Assembly: GCA_003161205.1 (NCBI GenBank)
Contig: PMOU01000529.1
Location: forward strand, 11,047 to 16,091
From: Actinomycetota bacterium
GTDB lineage: Bacteria > Actinomycetota > Actinomycetes > Streptosporangiales > Streptosporangiaceae
Direction of reading: 5' to 3'
Length of the DNA: 5,045 bases
In this document: piece by piece, positions 1-5,045 of the stretch
How positions within the stretch are numbered: position 1 is the stretch's first letter
How the letters are laid out: every line of letters begins with the position of its first letter
The notes under the pieces: model-generated
What the model was told of the DNA's origin: nothing
Database searches by the model: none
Seen by the model: only the letters and a program-made list of their open reading frames with translations
Translations under genes and position numbers: made by a program

Positions 1-158
1 ACGTTCGCGCAGGCCCGGGTGACATCCGTGCGGGTGCGGTGGTACCTATGTTGCGAGTAGCCACTCCAGCGTACCGTGATGCGTCTAGCCCGCTAAAGAT
101 CTTGGTTGATTGGGGTTCCGTGGCTGATTTGGTGTGCTATAGCGCCTATAAATAACCA
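1..158. other. AT-richer intergenic stretch, no gene recognised
   Basis: I see no convincing coding region on either strand. From about 61 to 200 I count roughly 49% G+C, well below the rest of the window. The stretch holds a 9-base inverted repeat (TGGTTGATT at 103-111 and its complement at 168-176) and, between the arms, a 13-base palindrome-like TATAG-CGC-CTATA at 138-150. These could be an operator, a weak terminator for the minus-strand ORF that ends at 159, or remnants of older sequence. I found no tRNA T-arm and no clear insertion-sequence end. Confidence 0.4.
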
Positions 159-521
159 TTAGGCTCGAATCAACCACGATAAAAGTAGTTGAGGCGAACT
201 GGTGAGCGAAAAGTGCGCCGGTGGGGCCGGTGGGACGTTGCTGGGTTTCCCGGTGGTCCACCTTCGCCGGAACTCAGTGGTCGCTGAAGGTATCCCGAGC
301 TGAGCCATGATACGGGCGGGGTAAACGAGGCAGACGACCAGGAGGATCAGGGCGGGGATGATGATGGCGGCGGTGGCCTTGCGGCTCCATGTGCTCTTGA
401 GCGGCTCGAGCCAGCCGGGGCGGCGCGCCTTGGACTCGGCCGTGACCTGGCGGCGCCGAGAGTAGTGCACGGCCCAGGAGCTGATGACCTTGGCGTGCTT
501 TCTTGCCGCCTGGGGACGCAC
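159..521 (-). CDS. hypothetical protein with one membrane segment, possibly a decayed gene
   Basis: I do not recognise the family. The ORF begins with GTG at 521 and encodes 120 residues. The first 45 or so are strongly basic (many Arg/Lys), followed by a hydrophobic segment at about residues 49-68 (AAIIIPALILLVVCLVYPA), so it could be a small membrane protein with its basic N-terminus inside. Codons in the first 70 or so residues mostly end in G or C, as expected for real coding sequence here. After about residue 75 the composition drifts towards AT and low-complexity Pro/Ser/Thr, so the 3' part may be a frameshifted or degenerated tail. No good Shine-Dalgarno precedes the GTG. The frame stays open upstream to a stop at 591-593 without another usual start, so the true N-terminus is uncertain. 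It lies just beyond the carbonic anhydrase terminator and is probably not co-transcribed with it. Confidence 0.38.
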   Translation of the reverse strand: MRPQAARKHAKVISSWAVHYSRRRQVTAESKARRPGWLEPLKSTWSRKATAAIIIPALILLVVCLVYPARIMAQLGIPSATTEFRRRWTTGKPSNVPPAPPAHFSLTSSPQLLLSWLIRA

Positions 522-536
522 CCGCCTGCTTGGCGG
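522..536 (-). other. small hairpin CCGCC-N5-GGCGG
   Basis: A perfect 5-bp stem with a 5-base loop sits immediately before the GTG of the short ORF and about 15 bases beyond the larger terminator hairpin. It could be a second part of a tandem terminator, or it could occlude initiation at the GTG. It is short enough to be chance in this GC-rich DNA. Confidence 0.3.
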
Positions 537-550
537 ATCACGACAGCAAG

Positions 551-580
551 GCGCCCGCGTCGCCGGGGCGACGCGGGCGC
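551..580 (-). terminator. strong terminator hairpin after the carbonic anhydrase
   Basis: A perfect 13-bp inverted repeat (GCGCCCGCGTCGC at 551-563 and its complement at 568-580) flanks a 4-base loop. It starts 34 bases beyond the carbonic anhydrase stop codon. On the minus strand it is followed by CTTGCTGTCG, so there is only a poor T-tract. Such stems without a U-run are common as terminators in actinobacteria. Because the stem is symmetrical it could act in either direction, but the only nearby transcription I see is on the minus strand. Confidence 0.75.
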
Positions 581-614
581 GATGGTCAGGTCAGCGGGGA
601 CCGGGAGGCCAGGT

Positions 615-1109
615 TCAGGCCTTGACTTCAACCAGGCGGCCGGTTTCCACCTCGTAGATGAAGCCGCGGACAGAGTCCTTGTGCGGGATAAAGGGACTGG
701 CCTTGATGCGCGCGATGGACTGGCGGACGTCGCCCTCGAGGTCGGGAAAGGCTTCCAGGGCGAACGACGGCCGGATGCCGGTGTCGGCCTCGATCTGGGC
801 CTTGACGTCGTCGTCGTGGAAGGTGAGCATCCCGCAGTCGGTGTGGTGGATGAGAACGATCTCGTTGGTGCCGAGCAGTCGCTGGGAGATGGTGAGGGAC
901 CGGATGACGTCATCGGTTACGACACCGCCGGCGTTGCGGATGACGTGGGCGTCGCCCTCGGCGAGCCCGAGGATGGCGTACGGGCTGAGGCGGGCGTCCA
1001 TGCAGGCGACCACCGCGGCGCGCGAAGCGGGTGGCAGCGGCAGGTCGGCCTTGTCGAAGGTGGCGGCGTACTGCTCGTTGTTGGCGACGAAGGTATCGGT
1101 GCTGCTCAT
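615..1109 (-). CDS. canA: beta-class carbonic anhydrase, CanA/Rv1284-like
   Basis: This zinc enzyme interconverts CO2 and bicarbonate in the cytoplasm, supplying bicarbonate to carboxylases and helping pH balance. The 164-residue product carries the beta-class signature. CMDAR gives Cys36, Asp38 and Arg40, and HHTDCGM gives His89 and Cys92. Cys36, His89 and Cys92 are the expected zinc ligands, with the Asp38-Arg40 dyad beside them. The stretches around HVIRNAGGVVTDDVIRSL and SQRLLGTNEI and the overall length match, from memory, mycobacterial Rv1284, a short single-domain form. I chose the ATG at 1109 over an in-frame TTG at 1127 because GGAGG (1114-1118) lies 4 bases upstream of the ATG and nothing comparable precedes the TTG. 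The ATG also gives an N-terminus like that of Rv1284. The gene follows the NRAMP-like gene by 144 bases and may have its own promoter. A strong hairpin ends the transcript. I see no biochemical link to the metal transport pair, and the gene is probably housekeeping. Confidence 0.95.
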   Translation of the reverse strand: MSSTDTFVANNEQYAATFDKADLPLPPASRAAVVACMDARLSPYAILGLAEGDAHVIRNAGGVVTDDVIRSLTISQRLLGTNEIVLIHHTDCGMLTFHDDDVKAQIEADTGIRPSFALEAFPDLEGDVRQSIARIKASPFIPHKDSVRGFIYEVETGRLVEVKA

Positions 1110-1205
1110 GCTTCCTCCCCGGGACAAAACGGATCTGGTGTCGGCGAGTTCCTATCCAGCTAACGGTAGCCTAATCCATATTTGTCAGACCGGAATTAAA
1201 GGTTA
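1110..1205 (-). promoter_or_regulatory. 5' region of the carbonic anhydrase: RBS and possible promoter
   Basis: The ribosome binding site is GGAGG at 1114-1118 on the minus strand, 4 bases before the ATG. Further upstream, about 1160-1205, is a locally AT-rich patch in an otherwise GC-rich window. It contains CTGACA (1188 to 1183), a fair match to an actinobacterial -35 element (TTGACA). The hexamer 17 bases downstream is CGTTAG, a poor -10, and TACCGT at spacing 14 fits TANNNT better but is too close. The RBS is clear. The promoter is only suggested by composition and one half-site, so read-through from the upstream gene remains possible. Confidence 0.4.
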
Positions 1206-1253
1206 GTGCTGAGCGTGGTGGGACGCAGGCCGATTCGGTCGCCAGCGGCAGCC

Positions 1254-2567
1254 TCAGCTGATGCCGAACCAGCCGCCGACGGTCAGGGTGAGCACCGCCG
1301 TGGCCATGATGGCGATCACGACGACGCAGACGGTGGCGATCACGCGGAAGATCAGCCCGTTAGCGGCGGCCCCGAGCAGGCTCCGGCGGTTGGCCAGCAC
1401 CAGGACGTAGGTGAGCAGGATGGGGGTGATCACCCCGTTGAGGACCTGGGCCTGCACGAGCAGGTGGATGAGGTTACCGGGGATCAGCGCGACGCCCGCC
1501 CCGATGACGACCTGCCCGGTGAACAGGCCAAGGAACAGCCTGGCTTCGCGGAAGCTCTTGCCCACCGACCGTTCGGCTCCGACGGCCTCGCTCAGTGCGT
1601 AGGCCGTCGACAAGGGCACGACCGCGGCGGCGAGCGAAGAGGCGCCGAGCAGGCCGAGGGCGAACAGCTGCGCGGCGAACCGCCCGGCGACCGGGCGCAG
1701 CGCCTGGGCGGCTTGGGCGGCGGTGGCGAGGGGCGCCCGGGTCTTGATGGCCGCGGCCGTGGCCACGATGATGAAGATGCTGATCAGGTCCGCGAAGATC
1801 GCGCCGCCGACGGCGTCCACCCGTTCTTTGCCGTAGTCGTCGGGGCCGATGCCTTTGTCGGCGATCGCGGCCGCGATGTAAAACTGCATGTAGGGCGTGA
1901 TGGTCGTGCCGATCAAGGCGACGGCCAGCAGGAGGAATGCCTTGCTGTCGGTGAAGTGCGCCCAGATGAGCTGGCTGCCCGCCTGGGTCAGGTTGGGGCG
2001 GGCCAGGACGGCCGCGATGGGGTAGGCCAGGAACGCCAGGGACAAGACGAGGAAGACCCGCTCGGCGTAGCGGTAGGAGCCGTACACCACCAGCGCCCAG
2101 ATCACCGCCGCCGCGACCGGGATCGATATGTACTTGCTGACGCCGACCAGCTCCAGCGCCGCCGCGATGCCGGCGAATTCCGACACCACCAGCCCGACAT
2201 TGGCGACCAGGAAGGCCAGCAGCGCGAACGCCGTCACCCGCAGGGAGAACTGCTCGCGGATCAGTGCCCCGAGTCCTTCGCCGGTGTACGCGCCCAGCCG
2301 GGCGCACATCTCCTGCACCACGACCAGTGCCACCGTGATCAGCACCATCAGGAACAGGGTCTGGTAGCCGAACTGCGCCCCGGCCGAGGCGTAGGTGGCG
2401 ATGCCGCCGGCGTCGTTGCCGGCATTTGCGGCGATCAGGCCAGGGCCGGCGAAGGCCACCGCCAGCAGGGCGCGCCGCCACCAGCGGCGGCGCCGTCGCG
2501 GCCCCGGCACGGACGGTGTTTCCCGCGCGCTGGCGGCCGCCTGCTCCGGGGTCGTCGGTGATGTCAT
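1254..2567 (-). CDS. NRAMP/SLC11-family divalent metal transporter, Mg2+-type motifs
   Basis: A 437-residue integral membrane protein of the LeuT-fold NRAMP family, which carries divalent cations across the cytoplasmic membrane. The N-terminus is cytosolic and basic (RRRRRWWRR, residues 24-32). The first helix holds GPGLIAANAGNDAGGIATYA (41-60). About ten to eleven hydrophobic segments follow, the last at about 410-430. Canonical Mn/Fe NRAMPs have DPGN in helix 1; here the equivalent is D52-A-G-G55, keeping the Asp but losing the metal-liganding Asn. Canonical helix 6 has (A/C)xxMPH; here it is T221-T-I-T224-P-Y226, lacking both the soft-metal-selecting Met and the His. From memory, this resembles NRAMP-related Mg2+ transporters (NRMT). 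Mg2+ uptake is therefore the favoured inference, with Mn2+ or another divalent cation as the alternative. The ATG lies 6 bases after the stop of the MgtE_N/CBS gene and has no recognisable Shine-Dalgarno, so translation is probably coupled. Confidence 0.9.
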   Translation of the reverse strand: MTSPTTPEQAAASARETPSVPGPRRRRRWWRRALLAVAFAGPGLIAANAGNDAGGIATYASAGAQFGYQTLFLMVLITVALVVVQEMCARLGAYTGEGLGALIREQFSLRVTAFALLAFLVANVGLVVSEFAGIAAALELVGVSKYISIPVAAAVIWALVVYGSYRYAERVFLVLSLAFLAYPIAAVLARPNLTQAGSQLIWAHFTDSKAFLLLAVALIGTTITPYMQFYIAAAIADKGIGPDDYGKERVDAVGGAIFADLISIFIIVATAAAIKTRAPLATAAQAAQALRPVAGRFAAQLFALGLLGASSLAAAVVPLSTAYALSEAVGAERSVGKSFREARLFLGLFTGQVVIGAGVALIPGNLIHLLVQAQVLNGVITPILLTYVLVLANRRSLLGAAANGLIFRVIATVCVVVIAIMATAVLTLTVGGWFGIS

Positions 2568-2573
2568 CGCAGA

Positions 2574-3908
2574 TCAGCGCGTTCGAGGGAACTGCCACCG
2601 GCGGTGGCCGCTGATCACCGCGTCCAGCACGTCATCGGCGAGGATCCGGCCCAGCGGCCGGTCGGACTCGTCCAGCACCACGACCGACAGGCGGCGGGCG
2701 TCGATCAGGCGGTCCGCGACCTCGCGGACGTCCGCCTCGGTGGTGACGGTGACCGGCCACGGCGGGCCGATCAGGTCCGCCAGCGGGGTATCGGGTTCGG
2801 CTAGCAGCAGCTCGATCAGCGAGATGTCATCGACCAGGTGCCCCTCGCCGTCCACCACGATGATCGCGTCCAGGTCGACTAGGTGCTCGGCCTGCCCGGC
2901 CAGGCGATGCCGCACCTCCGCGACCGTCTCCTCGGGGTGAGCGAGCACCAGGACGGTGGTCATCGCCCCGCCGGCGGAGTCGGCCGGGAACTCCAGGACG
3001 GACCGCAGCGCTGCGGCCTCCCGCGGCGGCAGCGCGGCCAGCAGCGCTGACCGGTCGTCCTCACTGAGGTCGCGCAGCGCGTCGGCGGCTTCATCGGGCT
3101 CCATCCGGGCGACCAGCCGGGCGGCCTTGGGAATATCGGTTTCCGCCAGCAGCTGGTGGAGCTCCTTCGGGTCCATCTCCTCAAGCGCGTCCGCGGCGGT
3201 GCCGGGCTCGACCAGGTCCAGCAGCTCGTGGCGTTCCCGGCGGCCGAGGTCTTCCAGCAGGTCGGCCAGTTCCGCGGGCCGCAGCGTATTCAGTTCGCCC
3301 CGATGACGGGCCAGCCGGGCCCCGCCCTGGCTCTCGTCAGGCCCGAAGGAATGCACCGATGCCCAGTCGACCACCGCTTCCGGGGTCGGACGGGTGCGCC
3401 AGCGTGCCGGGCCCAGCCTGCGCAGCAGCGACCCGAAGCCCACATCCACTCCGACCAGCCGCACGTCCTCGCCGACCGTGGCCAGGTACAGATCCGCCGC
3501 CCGCACCACCCGGGCCCCGTCGATGTCCACCAGCTGATGGTCGAGCACCGCGCTGGCCAGGGCGGTTTCTCCCTCTCGCGCCACGAAGTCACGCAGGCTC
3601 AGCCGTGCGGTCGCCAGGATCACCTCCCGCTGGCGCACCGAGGCGACCGCGGTCCCCGGCGCGAACGCGTGGCGCGCGCCGACCTTGACCACCACACCCG
3701 ACAGCGGCGGATACGGCTCGTCGGTATCCCACCTGACGATGAGGTCCACGACCTTGCCGATGACCTCACCGCCGCCGTGCCTGACCGGGCGTCCCAGCAG
3801 CCCGGCCAGCGACACCAGGGATTCGCGGATTTCCCTGGCCATTTCCAGGCGCCGCGAGCGCCGCTCGAATCGGTGCCGCAGCGCGGCGGAGGGAGACTGA
3901 AATACCAT
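2574..3908 (-). CDS. soluble MgtE_N plus CBS-pair protein with PRC-barrel-like N-terminus
   Basis: Probably a cytosolic Mg2+-sensing regulator. Counting from the ATG (444 residues), the order is: a basic lead-in (1-30); a PRC-barrel-like beta domain (about 31-103, LLGRPVRHGGGEVIGKVVDL); a second half-repeat of similar character (about 115-165); an MgtE_N superhelical domain (about 206-306) with repeated motifs such as LRPAELADLLEDL, MDPKELHQLL and MEPDEAADAL; the MgtE-like linker FPADSAGGAMTT (307-318); then two CBS motifs (about 316-371 and 381-435). It stops where MgtE would enter its plug helix and five-helix pore, and I see no membrane segment. In MgtE these cytosolic parts bind Mg2+ between acidic faces and close the channel. 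The protein is acidic in the same region. It sits 6 bases upstream of the NRAMP-like gene, so a partner role is plausible. A TTG at 3914 is in frame, but AAGG at 3915-3918 is 6 bases from the ATG at 3908, which I prefer. Confidence 0.88.
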   Translation of the reverse strand: MVFQSPSAALRHRFERRSRRLEMAREIRESLVSLAGLLGRPVRHGGGEVIGKVVDLIVRWDTDEPYPPLSGVVVKVGARHAFAPGTAVASVRQREVILATARLSLRDFVAREGETALASAVLDHQLVDIDGARVVRAADLYLATVGEDVRLVGVDVGFGSLLRRLGPARWRTRPTPEAVVDWASVHSFGPDESQGGARLARHRGELNTLRPAELADLLEDLGRRERHELLDLVEPGTAADALEEMDPKELHQLLAETDIPKAARLVARMEPDEAADALRDLSEDDRSALLAALPPREAAALRSVLEFPADSAGGAMTTVLVLAHPEETVAEVRHRLAGQAEHLVDLDAIIVVDGEGHLVDDISLIELLLAEPDTPLADLIGPPWPVTVTTEADVREVADRLIDARRLSVVVLDESDRPLGRILADDVLDAVISGHRRWQFPRTR

Positions 3909-3914
3909 GGCCAA

Positions 3915-3928
3915 CCTTGCGCAGAAGG
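3915..3928 (-). promoter_or_regulatory. RBS of the MgtE_N/CBS gene, in a possible small hairpin
   Basis: AAGG (3918 to 3915) is the only Shine-Dalgarno-like element before the MgtE_N/CBS gene, 6 bases from the ATG at 3908. It can pair with CCTT at 3928 to 3925 across a 6-base loop, which would hide it. The stem has only 4 bp, so this is weak alone, but it matters given the leader ORF and hairpins just upstream. Confidence 0.4.
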
Positions 3929-3940
3929 GAACAACGCCGC

Positions 3941-3970
3941 CGTCTCAGGCAGCGCGGCTCAGACGAGCCG
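3941..3970 (-). promoter_or_regulatory. two mutually exclusive hairpins at the end of the leader ORF
   Basis: On the minus strand, CGGCTC-GTCT-GAGCCG (3970 to 3955) is a perfect 6-bp hairpin whose loop-stem junction contains the TGA of the leader ORF. An overlapping alternative pairs CGTCT (3965 to 3961) with AGACG (3945 to 3941). The two share bases and cannot form together, and both would be affected by a ribosome finishing the leader ORF. This layout resembles an attenuator or a translational switch. The pairing is visible in the sequence; the regulation is inference. Confidence 0.35.
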
Positions 3971-4003
3971 AGGGACGGACACAGGACTAGCGGGATCGGA
4001 CAT
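3959..4003 (-). CDS. putative 14-residue proline-containing leader peptide
   Basis: A small ORF reads ATG to TGA and encodes MSDPASPVSVPRLV. The initiation signal is strong: GAGGAGGT with GGAGGT at 4013-4018, 9 bases before the ATG. This is better than the site of the large gene downstream, which starts 50 bases after this stop. The ORF is out of frame with that gene, whose frame is closed by a stop at 3945-3947, so it is not a mis-called N-terminus. Three of 14 residues are Pro, one as Asp-Pro near the start. Short proline-rich ORFs (mgtL, mgtP) in the leaders of enterobacterial Mg2+ transport genes sense Mg2+ or proline through ribosome progress. The similarity is one of position and composition only. 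It could also be a chance ORF behind a purine-rich stretch. Confidence 0.42.
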   Translation of the reverse strand: MSDPASPVSVPRLV

Positions 4004-4020
4004 CGCCGCCCCACCTCCTC

Positions 4021-4140
4021 GCGCTCACGCGCCTCAGCGCACTCCGTCACTCGTAGCCGTCGGGGCTGCGGCGGGCTTTCTCCGCGGCCTCAGTAGCGTC
4101 CCCGGCCCGAGGGCAGCCCACGGTTTCCCACCGTACAGCT
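4021..4140 (-). other. structured leader segment upstream of the Mg2+-type operon
   Basis: The minus strand can form several helices in order. ACGGT-GGGAA-ACCGT (4134 to 4120) is perfect and can extend by an AGC/GCT helix (4140-4138 with 4117-4115). A CGGGG/CCCCG pairing encloses a GCGG/CCGC helix at about 4105-4060. GCGCT and AGCGC (4040-4036 and 4025-4021) close a hairpin directly above the leader ORF's ribosome binding site. I compared it by eye with the M-box, cobalamin, ydaO and yybP-ykoY riboswitches and could not match the conserved core of any. In GC-rich DNA some pairing is expected by chance. A 74-codon reading frame also crosses this stretch (4271 to 4047), but its first half has poor codon character. 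Confidence 0.3.
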
Positions 4141-4228
4141 ACACCTGACCGGCCTGCTTCGCGCCACCAGCGTGGCCGTCGGCACGAGCTGATCTGGCGG
4201 CGGCTGCTGCGATATGACCGGCGGCTAA

Positions 4229-4258
4229 GGGGCTGCCTTGGCGAAGTGCTCCTGCCCC
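4229..4258 (-). terminator. weak candidate terminator after the CoA-transferase
   Basis: GGGGC (4258 to 4254) can pair with GCCCC (4233 to 4229), 28 bases beyond the CoA-transferase stop. The stem has only 5 bp, the loop is about 20 bases, and TTAG rather than a T-run follows. It may separate the CoA-transferase transcript from the magnesium-type operon, but read-through is equally possible. Confidence 0.22.
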
Positions 4259-4286
4259 ACACACGGGACATAGCGACGCCACCCCA

Positions 4287-5045
4287 TCACACCGTCCCGG
4301 CGGCGCGCAACGAGGCAATCTCCGCCGCGGCGTATCCGAGCTCGGCCAGGATGTCGTCGGTGTGCTCGCCTACCCCCGGGATGGCACCCAGCGCGGGAAC
4401 CGTACCGCCGATGCTGACCGGCGGGGGCAGCGCCCGCAGCGGTCCGGCGGGGGAGTCCGCCTCGGACCAGCGATGCTCAAGCTGCGGGTGCGCCAGCAGG
4501 TCGCCGACGGTGTTGAGCTTGCCGTTCGCGATCTGCGCGTCGTCGAGCCGGGCGAGCACCTGCTCCAGCGAGTACGGGCTGAGCGCTGCCTCGATCTCGC
4601 GGTGCAGTTCGGCCCGCGCCGCGACGCGGGCGTCGTTGGTCACGAAGCGCGGGTCGTCGGCGAGCTCGGGGCGTCCGAGCACCTGCTGGCAGAGCCGGCG
4701 CCACTCGCGGTCGTTCTGCACCGCCAGCTGCACCGAACCGCCCCCGCCGGTCCGGAACGCGCCGTAGGGCGCGATCGTCGCGTGGCTGGTGCCGGTCCGG
4801 GCCGGGGGAGTGCCGGTGTACATCGCGAAGTACATGGGCTGTGACATCCACTCGGTCAGCGCCTCGAACAGCGACACCTGCAGCGCGGCGCCGGCGCCGG
4901 TGCGCTCCCGCGCGTACAGCGCCGCCAGGACCGAACTGAACGCGTACATGCCCCCGGCGATATCGGCGATCGAGATACCTGCCTTCGCCGGGGCTTCCGG
5001 CGTGCCGGTGACTGACAGCACACCGGTCTCGCACTGGATCAGCAG
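4287..5045 (-). CDS. family III (CaiB/BaiF) CoA-transferase, 5' end beyond the window
   Basis: Family III CoA-transferases move CoA between carboxylic acids (formyl-CoA:oxalate, carnitine, 2-methylacyl-CoA racemase relatives) through an aspartyl-CoA thioester. The 252 residues visible are the C-terminal two thirds of a protein usually about 390-410 long. The frame runs open to the right edge (first residues LLIQCETGVLSVTGTPEAP). The GTG at 5019-5021 lies inside this conserved LxQxxxGxxSxTGxPE region and is not the true start. The catalytic Asp is expected in SIADIAGGMYA (Asp at visible residue 28, codon 4962-4964) and is present. ALYARERTGAGAALQVSLFEALTEWM (about 37-62) is the typical follow-on. 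The C-terminus has the usual PGVGEHTDDILAELGYAAAEIASLRAAGTV ending. The substrate cannot be assigned from this fragment; an acyl-CoA transferase or racemase in fatty or organic acid breakdown is likely. It is 378 bases upstream of the MgtE_N/CBS gene and is probably a separate unit. Confidence 0.92.
   Translation of the reverse strand: MLIQCETGVLSVTGTPEAPAKAGISIADIAGGMYAFSSVLAALYARERTGAGAALQVSLFEALTEWMSQPMYFAMYTGTPPARTGTSHATIAPYGAFRTGGGGSVQLAVQNDREWRRLCQQVLGRPELADDPRFVTNDARVAARAELHREIEAALSPYSLEQVLARLDDAQIANGKLNTVGDLLAHPQLEHRWSEADSPAGPLRALPPPVSIGGTVPALGAIPGVGEHTDDILAELGYAAAEIASLRAAGTV

Noticed and set aside
1..180. tRNA or attachment site at the left edge
   Set aside because: GGCTCGAATC resembles a T-loop, but the flanking bases do not pair into a T-stem and no acceptor or anticodon arm can be built.
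1206..2561. 451-codon open frame on the plus strand opposite the NRAMP-like gene
   Set aside because: It is a shadow of the real gene. The product is rich in Asp, Gln, Arg and Gly without domains, while the opposite strand encodes a clear membrane transporter.
3766..4050. 94-codon minus-strand ORF starting at a GTG that overlaps the previous stop
   Set aside because: It runs through the start of the MgtE_N/CBS gene in another frame and has no domain; overlap of this extent with a well-supported gene is unlikely.
3156..4148. 330-codon open frame on the plus strand
   Set aside because: It lies antisense to the MgtE_N/CBS gene and its leader, with no recognisable domain and a composition typical of antisense frames in GC-rich DNA.
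4047..4271. 74-codon minus-strand ORF between the CoA-transferase and the MgtE_N/CBS gene
   Set aside because: The last 27 codons look coding-like, but the first half has scattered codon use and very high Arg/Ser, there is no good ribosome binding site, and I know no such protein. I treated the stretch as leader RNA; a small real gene is not fully excluded.
3909..4286. M-box, cobalamin or ydaO-type riboswitch in the leader
   Set aside because: A GGGAAACCGTGGGCTGCCC stretch superficially recalls part of the cobalamin riboswitch, but the remaining conserved blocks are missing. M-box and ydaO core sequences are also absent.
1..5045. CRISPR array, insertion sequence or transposase
   Set aside because: I saw no regularly spaced repeats, no terminal inverted repeats flanking an ORF, and no transposase or integrase motifs in any plausible frame.

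Overview
The window reads as chromosome of a high-GC actinobacterium. Coding regions have strongly G/C-ending codons, GTG and TTG are plausible starts, and the carbonic anhydrase closely resembles the mycobacterial Rv1284 (CanA) type. Every gene I can support lies on the minus strand, so the genes are transcribed from the right edge towards the left.

In transcription order: (1) the C-terminal two thirds of a family III (CaiB/BaiF) CoA-transferase, cut by the right edge (4287-5045). (2) A 378-base gap (3909-4286) that looks like a structured leader. It holds several short hairpins and a 14-codon proline-containing small ORF with a strong ribosome binding site. (3) A soluble protein with PRC-barrel-like, MgtE_N and paired CBS domains but no membrane pore (2574-3908). 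(4) Six bases later, an NRAMP/SLC11-fold transporter (1254-2567) whose ion-site motifs are not the canonical Mn/Fe ones but resemble those of NRAMP-related Mg2+ transporters. (5) A beta-carbonic anhydrase (615-1109) after a 144-base gap, followed by a strong terminator hairpin (551-580). (6) A short ORF with one membrane segment (159-521) that runs into a relatively AT-rich stretch at the left edge with no recognisable gene.

The most interesting unit is the pair at 1254-3908. MgtE normally fuses its cytosolic Mg2+-sensing module (MgtE_N plus CBS) to its own five-helix channel. Here a similar sensing module is a separate protein, tightly coupled to an NRAMP-fold transporter with Mg2+-type signatures. 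Together with the upstream leader peptide and alternative hairpins, this suggests a magnesium uptake operon with control at the protein level and possibly at the RNA level. The domain content and spacing are visible in the sequence; the Mg2+ specificity, the gating and the leader-based regulation are inference.
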